A stretch of DNA of 64,000 nucleotides from Pseudovibrio sp. Tun.PSC04-5.I4. GTDB lineage: Bacteria > Pseudomonadota > Alphaproteobacteria > Rhizobiales > Stappiaceae. The first letter of the stretch is position 1. Each line of letters begins with the position of its first letter. The translations under genes were made by a program, and so were the position numbers. The stretch is taken from contig NZ_FNLB01000006.1 of NCBI RefSeq assembly GCF_900104145.1, forward strand, positions 1,199,001 to 1,263,000, read 5' to 3'. Shown here piece after piece: positions 46,692 to 55,621 of the stretch. Below the pieces are notes generated by a model. That model made no database searches. It was given only the letters and a program-made list of their open reading frames with translations, and was not told where the DNA came from.

Positions 46692-47381
46692 ATGCATCAC
46701 ACGTCATTCGGCAAGGACATTTCCCAGTTAGATGTGGTTCTTGTGGAACACTCAAAACCCACCCAAGTAATCTTGCGGGGTATTTTGAGTACACTGAAGC
46801 TCGGGCGTGTTCGCGTCTATGACTCGCCCAAAGATGCGCTGCCTATGTTGATTTCTGACCCGCCAGATATTGTATTGTCTGGATGGGAGATGAAACCGGT
46901 CAGCGGCTACCAGCTGCTCAAGCTTATGCGCTCCGGGCGAATCCCTGAACTCATTAACGTTCCGCTGGTCTTTATAACGGCCTATGGGACCCGGGCTCTG
47001 GTCACGCGCGCTATGGAAGCAGGGGCACATCATCTGCTCGTTACTCCAATCTCGTCTGCTGCTTTAAAAAAATCGCTGGAATCAATCTGCCGCGATCGCC
47101 GTCAGTTCATCAAAAACGCAGAAGGCGGCTTTCACATTGAAGGCACACAAAGGCGTGTTGATGAGAATCATGCAAAATTCGCGACACTGAATAAAGCGCG
47201 TGATTATCAAAAGATCGAGGAAGAGCGGCCAGCTGGGCCAAGATCGAAGAAACGGGCTTATAACGAGGATACTGCGCCTCTCTCCTTAAAGGATCTGGAG
47301 ATTGAGCCCGCCTCAAAGGCAGATAAGTTTAGCGAGAACCCGTATCTGATGCGTCGAGCTCGAAAAACGAAATCAGATTAA
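46692..47381 (+). CDS. Receiver-domain protein lacking the phospho-acceptor Asp
   Basis: A 229-residue protein with a CheY-like fold (residues about 14-135) followed by a basic, probably disordered tail. Key receiver positions are altered: the acidic pair is Glu19-His20 (VLVEHS), the phospho-acceptor position reads Gly64 in DIVLSGWEMKPVSG, and the conserved Lys position is Thr118 in LLVTPIS; Thr96 (FITAYG) is kept. It is therefore unlikely to be phosphorylated in the usual way and may act as a constitutive adaptor. The C-terminal tail (RSKKRAYNED, YLMRRARKTKSD) is unlike an output domain. Confidence 0.85.
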   Translation: MHHTSFGKDISQLDVVLVEHSKPTQVILRGILSTLKLGRVRVYDSPKDALPMLISDPPDIVLSGWEMKPVSGYQLLKLMRSGRIPELINVPLVFITAYGTRALVTRAMEAGAHHLLVTPISSAALKKSLESICRDRRQFIKNAEGGFHIEGTQRRVDENHAKFATLNKARDYQKIEEERPAGPRSKKRAYNEDTAPLSLKDLEIEPASKADKFSENPYLMRRARKTKSD

Positions 47382-47538
47382 TCCGCCATATTGTGAAAAT
47401 AATAACTGACCCTAGGATATTTTGGGTGACTTCCGGTGAATAGTTGAAACTACGGTACTCAAAGACTGGACAGGCAGGAAAACACTCGTCATATTCCGAG
47501 AAAATTCATAGAGCCATCGATCTGGAAAGGCCCGACTA

Positions 47539-47925
47539 ATGAAACACCTTTTGCTTACGTTCTTCACGTGGTGGAACAGTGAAACATGGGGCACTCGCTT
47601 CTTTACATGGAAGAAGGGGGAGTTTGTCGGCACGGATGAGACTGGCAACAAGTACTATACAGAGCGTGGCGGCAAACGCCGTTGGGTGATTTACAAGCAT
47701 ATGGCGGAAGCCTCCCAGATCCCTCCAGGCTGGCATGGCTGGATGCATCACCGTACAGATACCCCGCCAACGCAAAGCGGCTATGTTGCGCACGAGTGGG
47801 AAGTACCACATTCTCCAAACCTGACGGGCACACCAAACGCCTACCGTCCAAAGGGTTCCATTCTGACCCCGGAAAACCGCCCGGAAGTAACAGGCGATTA
47901 TCACGCTTGGACCCCAGGCGAATAG
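47539..47925 (+). CDS. NDUFA12-family complex I accessory subunit
   Basis: A 128-residue homologue of mitochondrial NDUFA12/B17.2, which in alphaproteobacteria is a supernumerary subunit of NADH:ubiquinone oxidoreductase. Conserved blocks are WGTRFFTWKKGEFVGTDETGNKYY, RRWVIYKH(M)AEAS, IPPGWHGWMHHRTDTPPT and the C-terminal GDYHAWTPGE. It sits away from the nuo operon, as is usual. ATG follows AAAGG. A near-perfect tandem copy of the last 19 coding bases follows the stop codon, then a strong terminator. Confidence 0.93.
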   Translation: MKHLLLTFFTWWNSETWGTRFFTWKKGEFVGTDETGNKYYTERGGKRRWVIYKHMAEASQIPPGWHGWMHHRTDTPPTQSGYVAHEWEVPHSPNLTGTPNAYRPKGSILTPENRPEVTGDYHAWTPGE

Positions 47926-47970
47926 GTCCTTGGACCCCCGGCGAATAAATCAGAATTCAGTTATATAAAA

Positions 47971-47996
47971 AGCCCGGTCAGTGACCGGGCTTTTTT
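47971..47996. terminator. Bidirectional terminator
   Basis: GCCCGGT...ACCGGGC (47972-47978 with 47984-47990, loop CAGTG) is followed by TTTTTT on the plus strand and preceded by AAAAA, so it can end both the NDUFA12-like transcript and the convergent hydrolase transcript. Confidence 0.9.
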
Positions 47997-48022
47997 GTTG
48001 CAAAGCTCATAGGTGAAGGCGT

Positions 48023-48688
48023 TTAGATTCTGGTTCCATCTTCAGCAATCAGGCCAAGACGGCGATCAAGATAGCCAGCACAGTTGCGCATCAAACCTTC
48101 AACGTGATTTTCGAAGAAGTGGTTTGCACCCGGCATTTCCTGGTGGTCGATGATGATACCCTTCTGGGTTTTCAACTTATCAACCAGCACCTGTACATCC
48201 TTTTGCGGAACCACCTTGTCCTGCTCACCATGAATAATCAGGCCAGAAGACGGGCAGGGTGCCAAGAATGAGAAGTCATGCAGGTTTGCAGGAGGGGCTA
48301 TAGAGATAAAGCCCTCAACTTCAGGACGACGCATCAAAAGCTGCATGCCAATCCACGCACCAAATGAGAAACCAGCAATCCAGCAAGCACGTGCATCGGG
48401 ATGGATGGTTTGCACCCAATCCAACGCCGCCGCCGCATCTGACAGTTCACCTTGACCATGATCGAACTGACCTTGGGACCGACCCACGCCGCGGAAGTTG
48501 AAGCGCAGAACGGCAAAGCCGCGTCTGGCAAACATGTAATAGGTCTGATAAATGATCTGGTTGTTCATCGTGCCGCCAAACTGCGGATGCAGATGAAGAA
48601 CAAGTGCGATCGGAGCATTACGTTTTTTTGCTGGATGGAAACGGCCTTCTAGCCGCCCTGCAGGGCCATTGAAGATCACCTCAGGCAT
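48023..48688 (-). CDS. Alpha/beta hydrolase
   Basis: A 221-residue cytosolic hydrolase of the COG2945-like group. The nucleophile elbow is GFSFG (about residue 98), the oxyanion region LHPHPQFGG appears here as LHLHPQFGGTMNN, the acid is in HGEQDKVVP and the catalytic His in MPGANHFF. The open frame begins at TTG 48724, but ATG 48688 (MPEVIFNGPAGRLEGRF) fits the family start and follows AAAGGA. Substrate unknown. It converges on the NDUFA12-like gene. Confidence 0.86.
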   Translation of the reverse strand: MPEVIFNGPAGRLEGRFHPAKKRNAPIALVLHLHPQFGGTMNNQIIYQTYYMFARRGFAVLRFNFRGVGRSQGQFDHGQGELSDAAAALDWVQTIHPDARACWIAGFSFGAWIGMQLLMRRPEVEGFISIAPPANLHDFSFLAPCPSSGLIIHGEQDKVVPQKDVQVLVDKLKTQKGIIIDHQEMPGANHFFENHVEGLMRNCAGYLDRRLGLIAEDGTRI

Positions 48689-48801
48689 ATACTGCAAAAT
48701 CCTTTTGTTTTCGCCAGCAGCCAAAGTGCTGCCGGTTTTTTTGGTAGGCCGGATCGCTGTCGATTAAACTTGACTGCGAAACGCAAGTTTACTAGAACTA
48801 G

Positions 48802-48816
48802 TTTAGAATTATTCTA
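48802..48816 (+). promoter_or_regulatory. Iron control element (Irr-type ICE box) upstream of the suf operon
   Basis: TTTAGAATTATTCTA contains the palindrome TAGAAT-T-ATTCTA and matches the alphaproteobacterial ICE consensus TTTAGAANNNTTCTAAA in its first 15 bases. It lies about 200 bp ahead of the first suf gene. Irr is a haem-responsive regulator of iron genes; Irr control of the suf operon here is an inference from motif and position. Confidence 0.6.
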
Positions 48817-49018
48817 CGATGAATCTCAAGGGCTACCATGATATTCGGCCATAATTGGAGAAAGTAATTCCCAACTCGGTGCACTCAAGTTATAGACCCG
48901 TAAGACTTCAAAGGGAACTTATCCATCCTTATCGTAAGCGCGGTGGAAAATATCAAGGTTTCCATTTCCATAGACACCCAATTAGGGCACTAAAGAACCC
49001 CATTTTCTGTGTTAAACT

Positions 49019-50185
49019 ATGACAGCGAACCGAGAACTGACATATTTAGACTATAACGCCAGCGCTCCGTTGAGGGAAGAATCTCTTTTGGCTCTTCAAG
49101 AAGCGTATAAAGCAGCTGGAAACGCGTCCTCTATTCATAGTAGTGGACGGCGCGCTCGTGCGATTATCGAAGATGCCAGACATAAACTCTCTGATCTGGT
49201 CGATGGTAATCCGGCAAACGTCATTTTTACAAGTGGTGCATCAGAGGCCAATGTAACGGCCTTATCTCCGACTTGGTTGAAGAATGGCGAGCCTTTTATA
49301 TTAACCCAGTTGTTTGTGAGTGCCATTGAACATCCATCGGTCATTGCCGGTGGTCGCTTTGCCACTCAAAACACCCATGTCATTCCGGTTGACGACAAAG
49401 GCCGGGTTATTGTGGCTGAGTTAAAACGGTTACTGGAACAATTGGGCGAGGATGAGACCGTCCTTGTCTCTGTTATGGCAGCCAACAGTGAAACAGGCGT
49501 GTTACAGCCCCTGCAAGAAGTTGGTGTCCTTGTTGAAGATTTAGGGCACGTTTTTCATGTAGACGCCGTTCAGATGGCAGGCAAAGCCCCTGTTTCTATA
49601 GAAATGATTGGCTGTAACTCACTCTCAATTTCCTCCCATAAAATCGGAGGGCCACAAGGTGTTGGTGCTCTTATCTTAGGGAAGGGAGATTTTAGGCCAG
49701 TTCCGCTCTTAACAGGCGGTGGTCAGGAATCTTGGAGACGTGCAGGTACAGAAAATACAGCAGGCATTGCAGGATTTGCGGTTGCGGCAGCGCAATCAAC
49801 CAATTCCGAAGAGCGTGCTAGAATATCTGGCCTGCGTGATTATATGGAGGAGAGACTAAAAGTACTCACTCCTGAAGCGGTTATCTTTGGTCAAGATGTT
49901 CTGCGTCTTGGCAATACGACGTGTTTCGCAGTTGAAGGGATTTCAGCTGAAACAGCGCTCATCAATTTCGATTTATCTGATGTAGCTGTCTCATCTGGGT
50001 CGGCCTGTTCTTCCGGCAAAGTTGGCGCATCCCATGTGCTTCTTGCTATGGGGATATCGGAAACACTGGCTCGTGGCGCAATCCGGGTGAGTCTCGGATG
50101 GGCAACGACCAAAATCGATATCGAGCGGTTTTTAATCGCTTGGACGAAAATATTTAAACGAATGAAGCCCACACAGAAGGGGTGA
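49019..50185 (+). CDS. Cysteine desulfurase, IscS/NifS-like, first gene of suf operon
   Basis: A 388-residue PLP enzyme that releases sulfur from cysteine as a persulfide. The PLP lysine is Lys208 (SSHKIGGPQG) and the catalytic Cys330 sits in the group I loop SSGSACSSGKVGASHVL. The substrate region NASSIHSSGRRAR and SETGVLQPL also fit. It is a second desulfurase besides SufS in the same operon, an arrangement common in alphaproteobacteria. ATG 49019 is preceded by GTTAAACT with no good ribosome site, so translation may be weak. Confidence 0.9.
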   Translation: MTANRELTYLDYNASAPLREESLLALQEAYKAAGNASSIHSSGRRARAIIEDARHKLSDLVDGNPANVIFTSGASEANVTALSPTWLKNGEPFILTQLFVSAIEHPSVIAGGRFATQNTHVIPVDDKGRVIVAELKRLLEQLGEDETVLVSVMAANSETGVLQPLQEVGVLVEDLGHVFHVDAVQMAGKAPVSIEMIGCNSLSISSHKIGGPQGVGALILGKGDFRPVPLLTGGGQESWRRAGTENTAGIAGFAVAAAQSTNSEERARISGLRDYMEERLKVLTPEAVIFGQDVLRLGNTTCFAVEGISAETALINFDLSDVAVSSGSACSSGKVGASHVLLAMGISETLARGAIRVSLGWATTKIDIERFLIAWTKIFKRMKPTQKG

Positions 50186-50203
50186 GCGCTAAACAAAAAA
50201 TAA

Positions 50204-50222
50204 ACGAGGACAACACCCTCGT
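50204..50222 (+). other. Hairpin between the desulfurase gene and sufB
   Basis: ACGAGG (50204-50209) pairs with CCTCGT (50217-50222), loop of 7. Two weaker stems follow before sufB (GATGC...GCATC near 50233-50257 and GCGG...CCGC near 50299-50312). The 142-bp gap may set the ratio between the first gene and the sufBCDS core. No U tract makes it a terminator. Confidence 0.4.
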
Positions 50223-50327
50223 ATAAATAAGGATGCGATGTGTTGCGACACTGCATCTGTTAGGTAAGGGCAACGGGTCCGATAAGGTTTACCCAATGCG
50301 GCTTTGAACCGCGTATGGAGACAAAAT

Positions 50328-51800
50328 ATGGCGGCAGTCCAAGAAACAATTGACAAGGTCAAAGCAATTGACGTTGATCAGTATAAATATGGCTTCGTAA
50401 CCAATATCGAAAGTGAGCTTGCTCCCAAAGGGCTCAACGAAGATATCGTTGCATATATTTCCGGGAAAAAAGACGAACCGGAATGGATGCTCAATTGGCG
50501 CTTGGAGGCGTTTCGTCGTTGGAAAACGATGGAAGAACCATCATGGGCGCGTGTTGATTATCCGAAGATCGATTTTCAAGACCTTCACTATTATGCAGCA
50601 CCTAAAAAGCGCGAAGGCCTGAAGTCTCTTGATGAGGTTGATCCAGAAATTCTGGACACCTACAAGAAGCTGGGCATTCCGATTTCCGAACAGGAAATTC
50701 TTGCAGGTGTCGCACCAGAACACCGCATCGCAGTTGATGCCGTGTTTGATAGTGTCTCGGTGGCAACAACCTTTAAGGAAGAGCTGGCTAAGGCAGGCGT
50801 TATTTTCTGCCCGATCTCCGAAGCAATTCGTGAGCATCCCGAGCTTGTGAAAAAATATCTTGGGTCTGTTGTTCCAGTCTCCGATAACTTCTATGCAACA
50901 TTGAACTCTGCTGTGTTTTCTGATGGGTCGTTTGTGTACATTCCACCAGGCGTTCGTTGCCCTATGGAACTGTCCACGTACTTCCGCATCAACGAACCGA
51001 ACACCGGCCAGTTTGAGCGCACACTCATTATTGCAGATAAAGGCTCCTACGTGTCTTATCTGGAAGGGTGTACTGCGCCTCAGCGAGATGAAAACCAGTT
51101 GCATGCAGCAGTGGTTGAACTTGTTGCTCTGGAAGATGCGCAGATCAAGTATTCGACCGTTCAGAACTGGTACCCAGGCGACTCCAATGGTGTTGGCGGT
51201 ATCTACAACTTCGTGACCAAACGTGGTGACTGCCGCGAGAAAAACTCGAAGATTTCCTGGACTCAGGTTGAAACCGGCTCTGCAATCACTTGGAAATACC
51301 CAAGTTGTATTCTGCGCGGGGATAACTCACAGGGTGAGTTCTACTCCATTGCGATCTCCAATGGTCACCAGCAGATCGACAGCGGTACCAAGATGATCCA
51401 TCTGGGTAAAAATACATCCAGCCGGATTATCTCCAAGGGTATCTCAGCAGGTGTTTCGCAAAACACCTATCGCGGTCAGGTTTCTGCCCATCGCAAGGCA
51501 TCTAACGCACGTAATTTCACCCAATGTGACTCATTGCTCATTGGCGATAAGTGCGGTGCTCACACAGTTCCTTATATTGAGAGCAAAAACTCGACAGCGG
51601 TCTTTGAACATGAGGCAACCACCTCAAAAATTTCAGATGACCAGATGTTCTATTGTCAGGCCCGCGGGCTTAACGATGAAGAAGCTGTCGCGTTGATTGT
51701 AAACGGCTTTGTGCGTGAGGTCATTCAACAACTGCCAATGGAATTTGCAGTTGAAGCACAAAAGCTGATTTCCATCAGCCTTGAAGGAAGTGTGGGTTAA
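50328..51800 (+). CDS. sufB: Fe-S scaffold subunit SufB
   Basis: A 490-residue SufB, the core subunit of the SufBC2D scaffold on which Fe-S clusters are assembled. Recognisable blocks are WMLNWRLEAFRRWKTMEEPSWA, SDGSFVYIPPGVRCPMELSTYFRIN, YLEGCTAPQRDENQLHAAVVE, GDCREKNSKISWTQVETGSAITWKYPS and the C-terminal ATTSKISDDQMFYCQARGL. The ATG at 50328 after GGAG is taken; the frame upstream begins at TTG 50304 and adds only 8 residues. SufC follows after 58 bp. Confidence 0.96.
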   Translation: MAAVQETIDKVKAIDVDQYKYGFVTNIESELAPKGLNEDIVAYISGKKDEPEWMLNWRLEAFRRWKTMEEPSWARVDYPKIDFQDLHYYAAPKKREGLKSLDEVDPEILDTYKKLGIPISEQEILAGVAPEHRIAVDAVFDSVSVATTFKEELAKAGVIFCPISEAIREHPELVKKYLGSVVPVSDNFYATLNSAVFSDGSFVYIPPGVRCPMELSTYFRINEPNTGQFERTLIIADKGSYVSYLEGCTAPQRDENQLHAAVVELVALEDAQIKYSTVQNWYPGDSNGVGGIYNFVTKRGDCREKNSKISWTQVETGSAITWKYPSCILRGDNSQGEFYSIAISNGHQQIDSGTKMIHLGKNTSSRIISKGISAGVSQNTYRGQVSAHRKASNARNFTQCDSLLIGDKCGAHTVPYIESKNSTAVFEHEATTSKISDDQMFYCQARGLNDEEAVALIVNGFVREVIQQLPMEFAVEAQKLISISLEGSVG

Positions 51801-51858
51801 AGCGCGGCAACGCGCTTGCATCAAACCTATTGACGAATTGAAAAGACGAGAACGATAG

Positions 51859-52611
51859 ATGCTTGAGATTAAAAACCTGCACGCCGAAGTTGATGGCAAT
51901 AAAATCCTTCGCGGCATTGACCTGGTCGTTCGCCCGGGTGAAGTACACGCGATTATGGGGCCGAACGGCTCTGGTAAGTCTACCTTGTCCTACGTTTTGG
52001 CAGGTAAAAGCGACTACGATATCACCGAGGGCTCCATCACCTATAATGGTGTAGACTGGGCTGAGCTGAGCGCACACGAGCGGGCCGCTGCCGGCATGTT
52101 CCTTGCGTTCCAGTACCCGATTGAGATTCCCGGTGTTGCGACCATGACCTTCTTGAAGACTGCTTTGAACGCACAGCGCAAAGCACGCGGTGAAGATGAA
52201 ATTTCTACACCTGATTTCATGAAGCTCGTTCGCGAAAAAGCCAAAGCATTGAAGGTTACACCTGACATGCTGCGTCGCCCGCTGAACGTTGGTTTTTCCG
52301 GTGGTGAAAAGAAACGCGCTGAGATCCTGCAAATGTCTTTGCTGGAACCAACCCTGTGTGTTCTTGATGAAACAGATTCCGGTCTGGACATCGATGCGCT
52401 GCGTGTTGTCTCCGAAGGCGTGAATCAGCTTCGCTCCCCGGATCGCTCCATGATCGTGATCACGCACTACCAGCGTCTTCTGGACCATATCATCCCGGAC
52501 GTGGTTCATGTCCTGTCCAAAGGTAAGATCGTGAAAACCGGCGGTAAAGAGCTTGCTCTTGAGCTGGAGAAAAACGGTTATGCTGAATACGTCGGCGAAG
52601 AAGCTGCTTGA
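51859..52611 (+). CDS. sufC: Fe-S assembly ATPase SufC
   Basis: A 250-residue ABC-type ATPase that drives conformational change in SufBCD. Walker A GPNGSGKS (34-41), the family-specific Q-loop AFQYPIEIPGV, signature FSGGEKKRAEILQ, Walker B CVLDETDSGLDID and His in ITHYQRLLDHI are all present. It is 15 bp ahead of sufD. Confidence 0.96.
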   Translation: MLEIKNLHAEVDGNKILRGIDLVVRPGEVHAIMGPNGSGKSTLSYVLAGKSDYDITEGSITYNGVDWAELSAHERAAAGMFLAFQYPIEIPGVATMTFLKTALNAQRKARGEDEISTPDFMKLVREKAKALKVTPDMLRRPLNVGFSGGEKKRAEILQMSLLEPTLCVLDETDSGLDIDALRVVSEGVNQLRSPDRSMIVITHYQRLLDHIIPDVVHVLSKGKIVKTGGKELALELEKNGYAEYVGEEAA

Positions 52612-52626
52612 GCGGAAGGGTAACCC

Positions 52627-53910
52627 ATGAATGCTCCGGCAAAGATTCAAGAGACGAAAGCCGAACAGAGCTTAAACACTCAGTTCGACGCAATTATTGC
52701 AGATAAAACGCAAAATAACGCAATTCAACGCAAAGACGCGTGGGACGCTTTTAAAGCAAAAGGCATCCCGCATCGCCGCGTTGAAGAGTGGCATTATACC
52801 GATCTGCGCACAAAGATGAGAGATGCGTTCGCGCTGGCCGCAAAGTCTGCTCCCAAGGCAGATGCACTGCAAGGTGCAGGTGGTTTAGGCACGCACCGGA
52901 TCGCGATCGTCAATGGTCGTTACGTTCCAGAACTGTCGTCAAATCAAGAGCTTGCTGGCTTGACGGTCACAGCGACTGATGGTGTTGTCGCTTCTGAGCT
53001 AATAGCCAAAGACGCGATGATCAGCCTCAATCAGGCTCTGGTTCAGGGCGGCATTGAGATCACCGTGGCAGACAATGCCAAGATCGAAATGCCAATCGAG
53101 ATCGTTCGCTATACAGATGGAACTGAGGTCAGCTCCTACTCCAGCACACGCGTTGAAATTGGCGCAGGCGCAAAAGCACTATTTATCGAAAGCTTTGAAG
53201 GTGAAAGCGCAGCGGATTATCAATCCAACGCATTCACGCAGATCAACGTTGGCGATAACGCGGATATTCACTGGCTTAAGCTTCAGGTCGAATCTGAAAA
53301 AGCTCAGCATATCGAGACGCTTGGCATTGAACTGGGAGCGAAAGTTAACTTCCAGCACTTCATCTATAACGAAGGTGCCGCACTCTCCCGTGCCCAGCTT
53401 TTCGTTGAGCTCAAAGGTGAGGGAACCCACGCAGGTCTGCGTGGAATTTCTCTGCTAAAAGACGCGCAACATGCTGATATTACACTCTATGTGAACCACG
53501 CTGTTCCTGAATGTGATAGCCGCGAATACTACCGCACAGTGGTTGATGACAAAGCCCGCGCTGTTTTCCAAGGTAAGATTATTGTTGAGCCCGGCGCTCA
53601 AAAGACCGACGGTCAGATGATGATCAAATCACTCCTTTTGAGTGATACCTCTGAAATCAATGTGAAACCTGAGCTGGAAATCTTTGCAGATGATGTTCAG
53701 TGCGCTCATGGTTCAACCACCGGCGACATTGACGAAGACCTGCTGTTCTATCTCATGGCACGCGGTATTCCCGAAGATCTAGCTCGTAAAATTCTCATTC
53801 TGGCGTTCCTTTCTGAGGCGATTGAAGAATTTGAAGAAGAGCGTTCAGTTGAGATTCTGGAAGCAATGACCCGCAAATGGCTCGGCGCTGAGGATTTGGT
53901 AAGCGAATGA
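52627..53910 (+). CDS. sufD: Fe-S assembly protein SufD
   Basis: A 427-residue SufD, the partner of SufB with the same beta-helix fold. It shows the N-terminal helical part with GIPHRRVEEWHYTDLR, and the conserved C-terminal MIKSLLLSDTSEINVKPELEIFADDVQCAHGSTTG with the functional His and the DEDLLFYLMARGIPEDLARKILILAF tail. It ends with a 4-bp overlap with sufS. Confidence 0.95.
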   Translation: MNAPAKIQETKAEQSLNTQFDAIIADKTQNNAIQRKDAWDAFKAKGIPHRRVEEWHYTDLRTKMRDAFALAAKSAPKADALQGAGGLGTHRIAIVNGRYVPELSSNQELAGLTVTATDGVVASELIAKDAMISLNQALVQGGIEITVADNAKIEMPIEIVRYTDGTEVSSYSSTRVEIGAGAKALFIESFEGESAADYQSNAFTQINVGDNADIHWLKLQVESEKAQHIETLGIELGAKVNFQHFIYNEGAALSRAQLFVELKGEGTHAGLRGISLLKDAQHADITLYVNHAVPECDSREYYRTVVDDKARAVFQGKIIVEPGAQKTDGQMMIKSLLLSDTSEINVKPELEIFADDVQCAHGSTTGDIDEDLLFYLMARGIPEDLARKILILAFLSEAIEEFEEERSVEILEAMTRKWLGAEDLVSE

Positions 53911-55154
53911 CCAAGGTAGAAAAAATTGCTGTAACAACGGCTTATGACGTGGAGAAAGTTCGGAAAGATTTTCCGATCCTCTCGACGCAAGTCTACGGCA
54001 AGCCTTTGGTTTATTTGGACAATGGTGCATCTGCGCAAAAGCCGACAGCGGTTATTGATGCGATCACCAAAGCCTATACCGAAGAGTATGCCAACGTGCA
54101 CCGCGGTTTGCATTACCTGTCAAACACGGCCACAGAAAACTTTGAAGCGGCACGCGAAATCACGCGCCGCTTCCTGAATGCACCAAGTGTTGATGAAATT
54201 GTCTTCACAAAATCCACCACTGAAGCCATCAATCTGGTTTCTTATGGTATCGAAGACGATATTCAGGAAGGCGATGAAATCATCATCTCCATTCTTGAGC
54301 ATCACTCCAACATTGTGCCTTGGCACTTCCTGCGAGAGCGCAAAGGCGCTGTCATCAAGTGGGCGCCAATTGCAGAAGATGGGACGTTTCTGCTGGAGGA
54401 GTTCGAGAAACTCCTGACAGATCGCACCAAGCTTGTTGCAATCACACAGATGTCCAACGTGACTGGCACTGTCGTTCCTGTAAAGGAAGTGACGCGCTTG
54501 GCACATGAACGCGGCGCGAAAGTCCTTATCGATGGCTCACAGAGCGCTGTCCATATGCCTGTTGACGTACAGGATCTGGATTGTGATTTTTTTGTCATCA
54601 CAGGCCACAAACTCTATGGTCCAAGCGGAATTGGTGCGCTTTACGGCAAAAAGGAAATCCTCAACAACCTCCGCCCTTTCCAGGGTGGCGGTGAGATGAT
54701 TAAAGACGTGACCGAGTGTCATGTTACCTATGCTGAAGCACCGCACCGTTTTGAGGCAGGCACACCTCCTATCGTCCAGGCTATTGGATTAGGGGCTGCG
54801 CTTGACTATATGGATACTTTAGGGCGCGAAAACATTGCATTGCATGAGGCTTCCCTGCGTGATTATGCGCAGCAACGCTTGAAGGAAGTCAATTCCTTAA
54901 AGATCTTCGGGAATGCTAAGGGGAAGGGCGCTATCTTCTCCTTTGAGATTGAAGGCGTACATGCCCACGATATCTCAATGGTAATTGACCGGGAAGGCGT
55001 TGCTGTACGAGCCGGAACCCATTGCGCTCAGCCATTGCTGGCGCGTTATGGCGTAACAAGTACATGTCGTGCCAGTTTTGGGTTATATAACACCCATGCA
55101 GAAGTTGACCGCTTAGTAGAAGCTTTGCGTAAAGCGCAAATGATGTTTGGTTAG
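53907..55154 (+). CDS. sufS: Cysteine desulfurase SufS
   Basis: A 415-residue group II PLP desulfurase. The PLP lysine is Lys235 (ITGHKLYGPSG) and the catalytic Cys373 is in VAVRAGTHCAQPL. Blocks YLDNGASAQKP, RGLHYLSNTATE and EAGTPPIVQAIG are typical. No SufE or SufU gene is adjacent, so its sulfur acceptor must be encoded elsewhere or be SufB directly. It overlaps sufD by 4 bp and is 5 bp before sufT. Confidence 0.95.
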   Translation: MTKVEKIAVTTAYDVEKVRKDFPILSTQVYGKPLVYLDNGASAQKPTAVIDAITKAYTEEYANVHRGLHYLSNTATENFEAAREITRRFLNAPSVDEIVFTKSTTEAINLVSYGIEDDIQEGDEIIISILEHHSNIVPWHFLRERKGAVIKWAPIAEDGTFLLEEFEKLLTDRTKLVAITQMSNVTGTVVPVKEVTRLAHERGAKVLIDGSQSAVHMPVDVQDLDCDFFVITGHKLYGPSGIGALYGKKEILNNLRPFQGGGEMIKDVTECHVTYAEAPHRFEAGTPPIVQAIGLGAALDYMDTLGRENIALHEASLRDYAQQRLKEVNSLKIFGNAKGKGAIFSFEIEGVHAHDISMVIDREGVAVRAGTHCAQPLLARYGVTSTCRASFGLYNTHAEVDRLVEALRKAQMMFG

Positions 55155-55159
55155 GACGG

Positions 55160-55555
55160 ATGACAGATAACACACAAACAAGCGAGTTCTCTGACGGACC
55201 TCTGACAACTCCTGAGATTATTCAGAGTTCAGCCATTCCGGTCGAAGAACTGGAAACTCTCACGAGTGACATTATCGCGGCTATTAAAACTGTGTTTGAT
55301 CCGGAAATTCCGGTCGACATCTATGAACTTGGCCTGATCTACAAAGTCGATATCGAAGATGACAGAGCCGTCAAAATCGATATGACCTTGACAGCTCCGG
55401 GTTGTCCAGTTGCTGGCGAAATGCCGATCTGGGTAGAAAACGCAGTGAATTCAGTGCCGGGCGTTGGCACCGTTCAGGTTGATATGGTTTTTGATCCTCC
55501 GTGGGATCCAAGCCGTATGTCTGACGAAGCCCGCGTTGCATTGAACTTCTTCTAA
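55160..55555 (+). CDS. sufT: SufT, MIP18/DUF59-family Fe-S maturation protein
   Basis: A 131-residue protein of the DUF59 family: an about 30-residue polar N-terminal extension, then IAAIKTVFDPEIPVDIYELGLIY, TLTAPGCPVAGEMP with the conserved Cys, and VDMVFDPPWDPSRMSDEAR. SufT helps mature some Fe-S proteins when demand is high. It is between sufS (5-bp gap) and sufA (66-bp gap). Confidence 0.93.
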   Translation: MTDNTQTSEFSDGPLTTPEIIQSSAIPVEELETLTSDIIAAIKTVFDPEIPVDIYELGLIYKVDIEDDRAVKIDMTLTAPGCPVAGEMPIWVENAVNSVPGVGTVQVDMVFDPPWDPSRMSDEARVALNFF

Positions 55556-55621
55556 GGTTTAAAGCGCGCTTTAAGCAAAAGGGCACTTCAATTCAATTGG
55601 AGTGTCCAAGGAGGACGTAAT

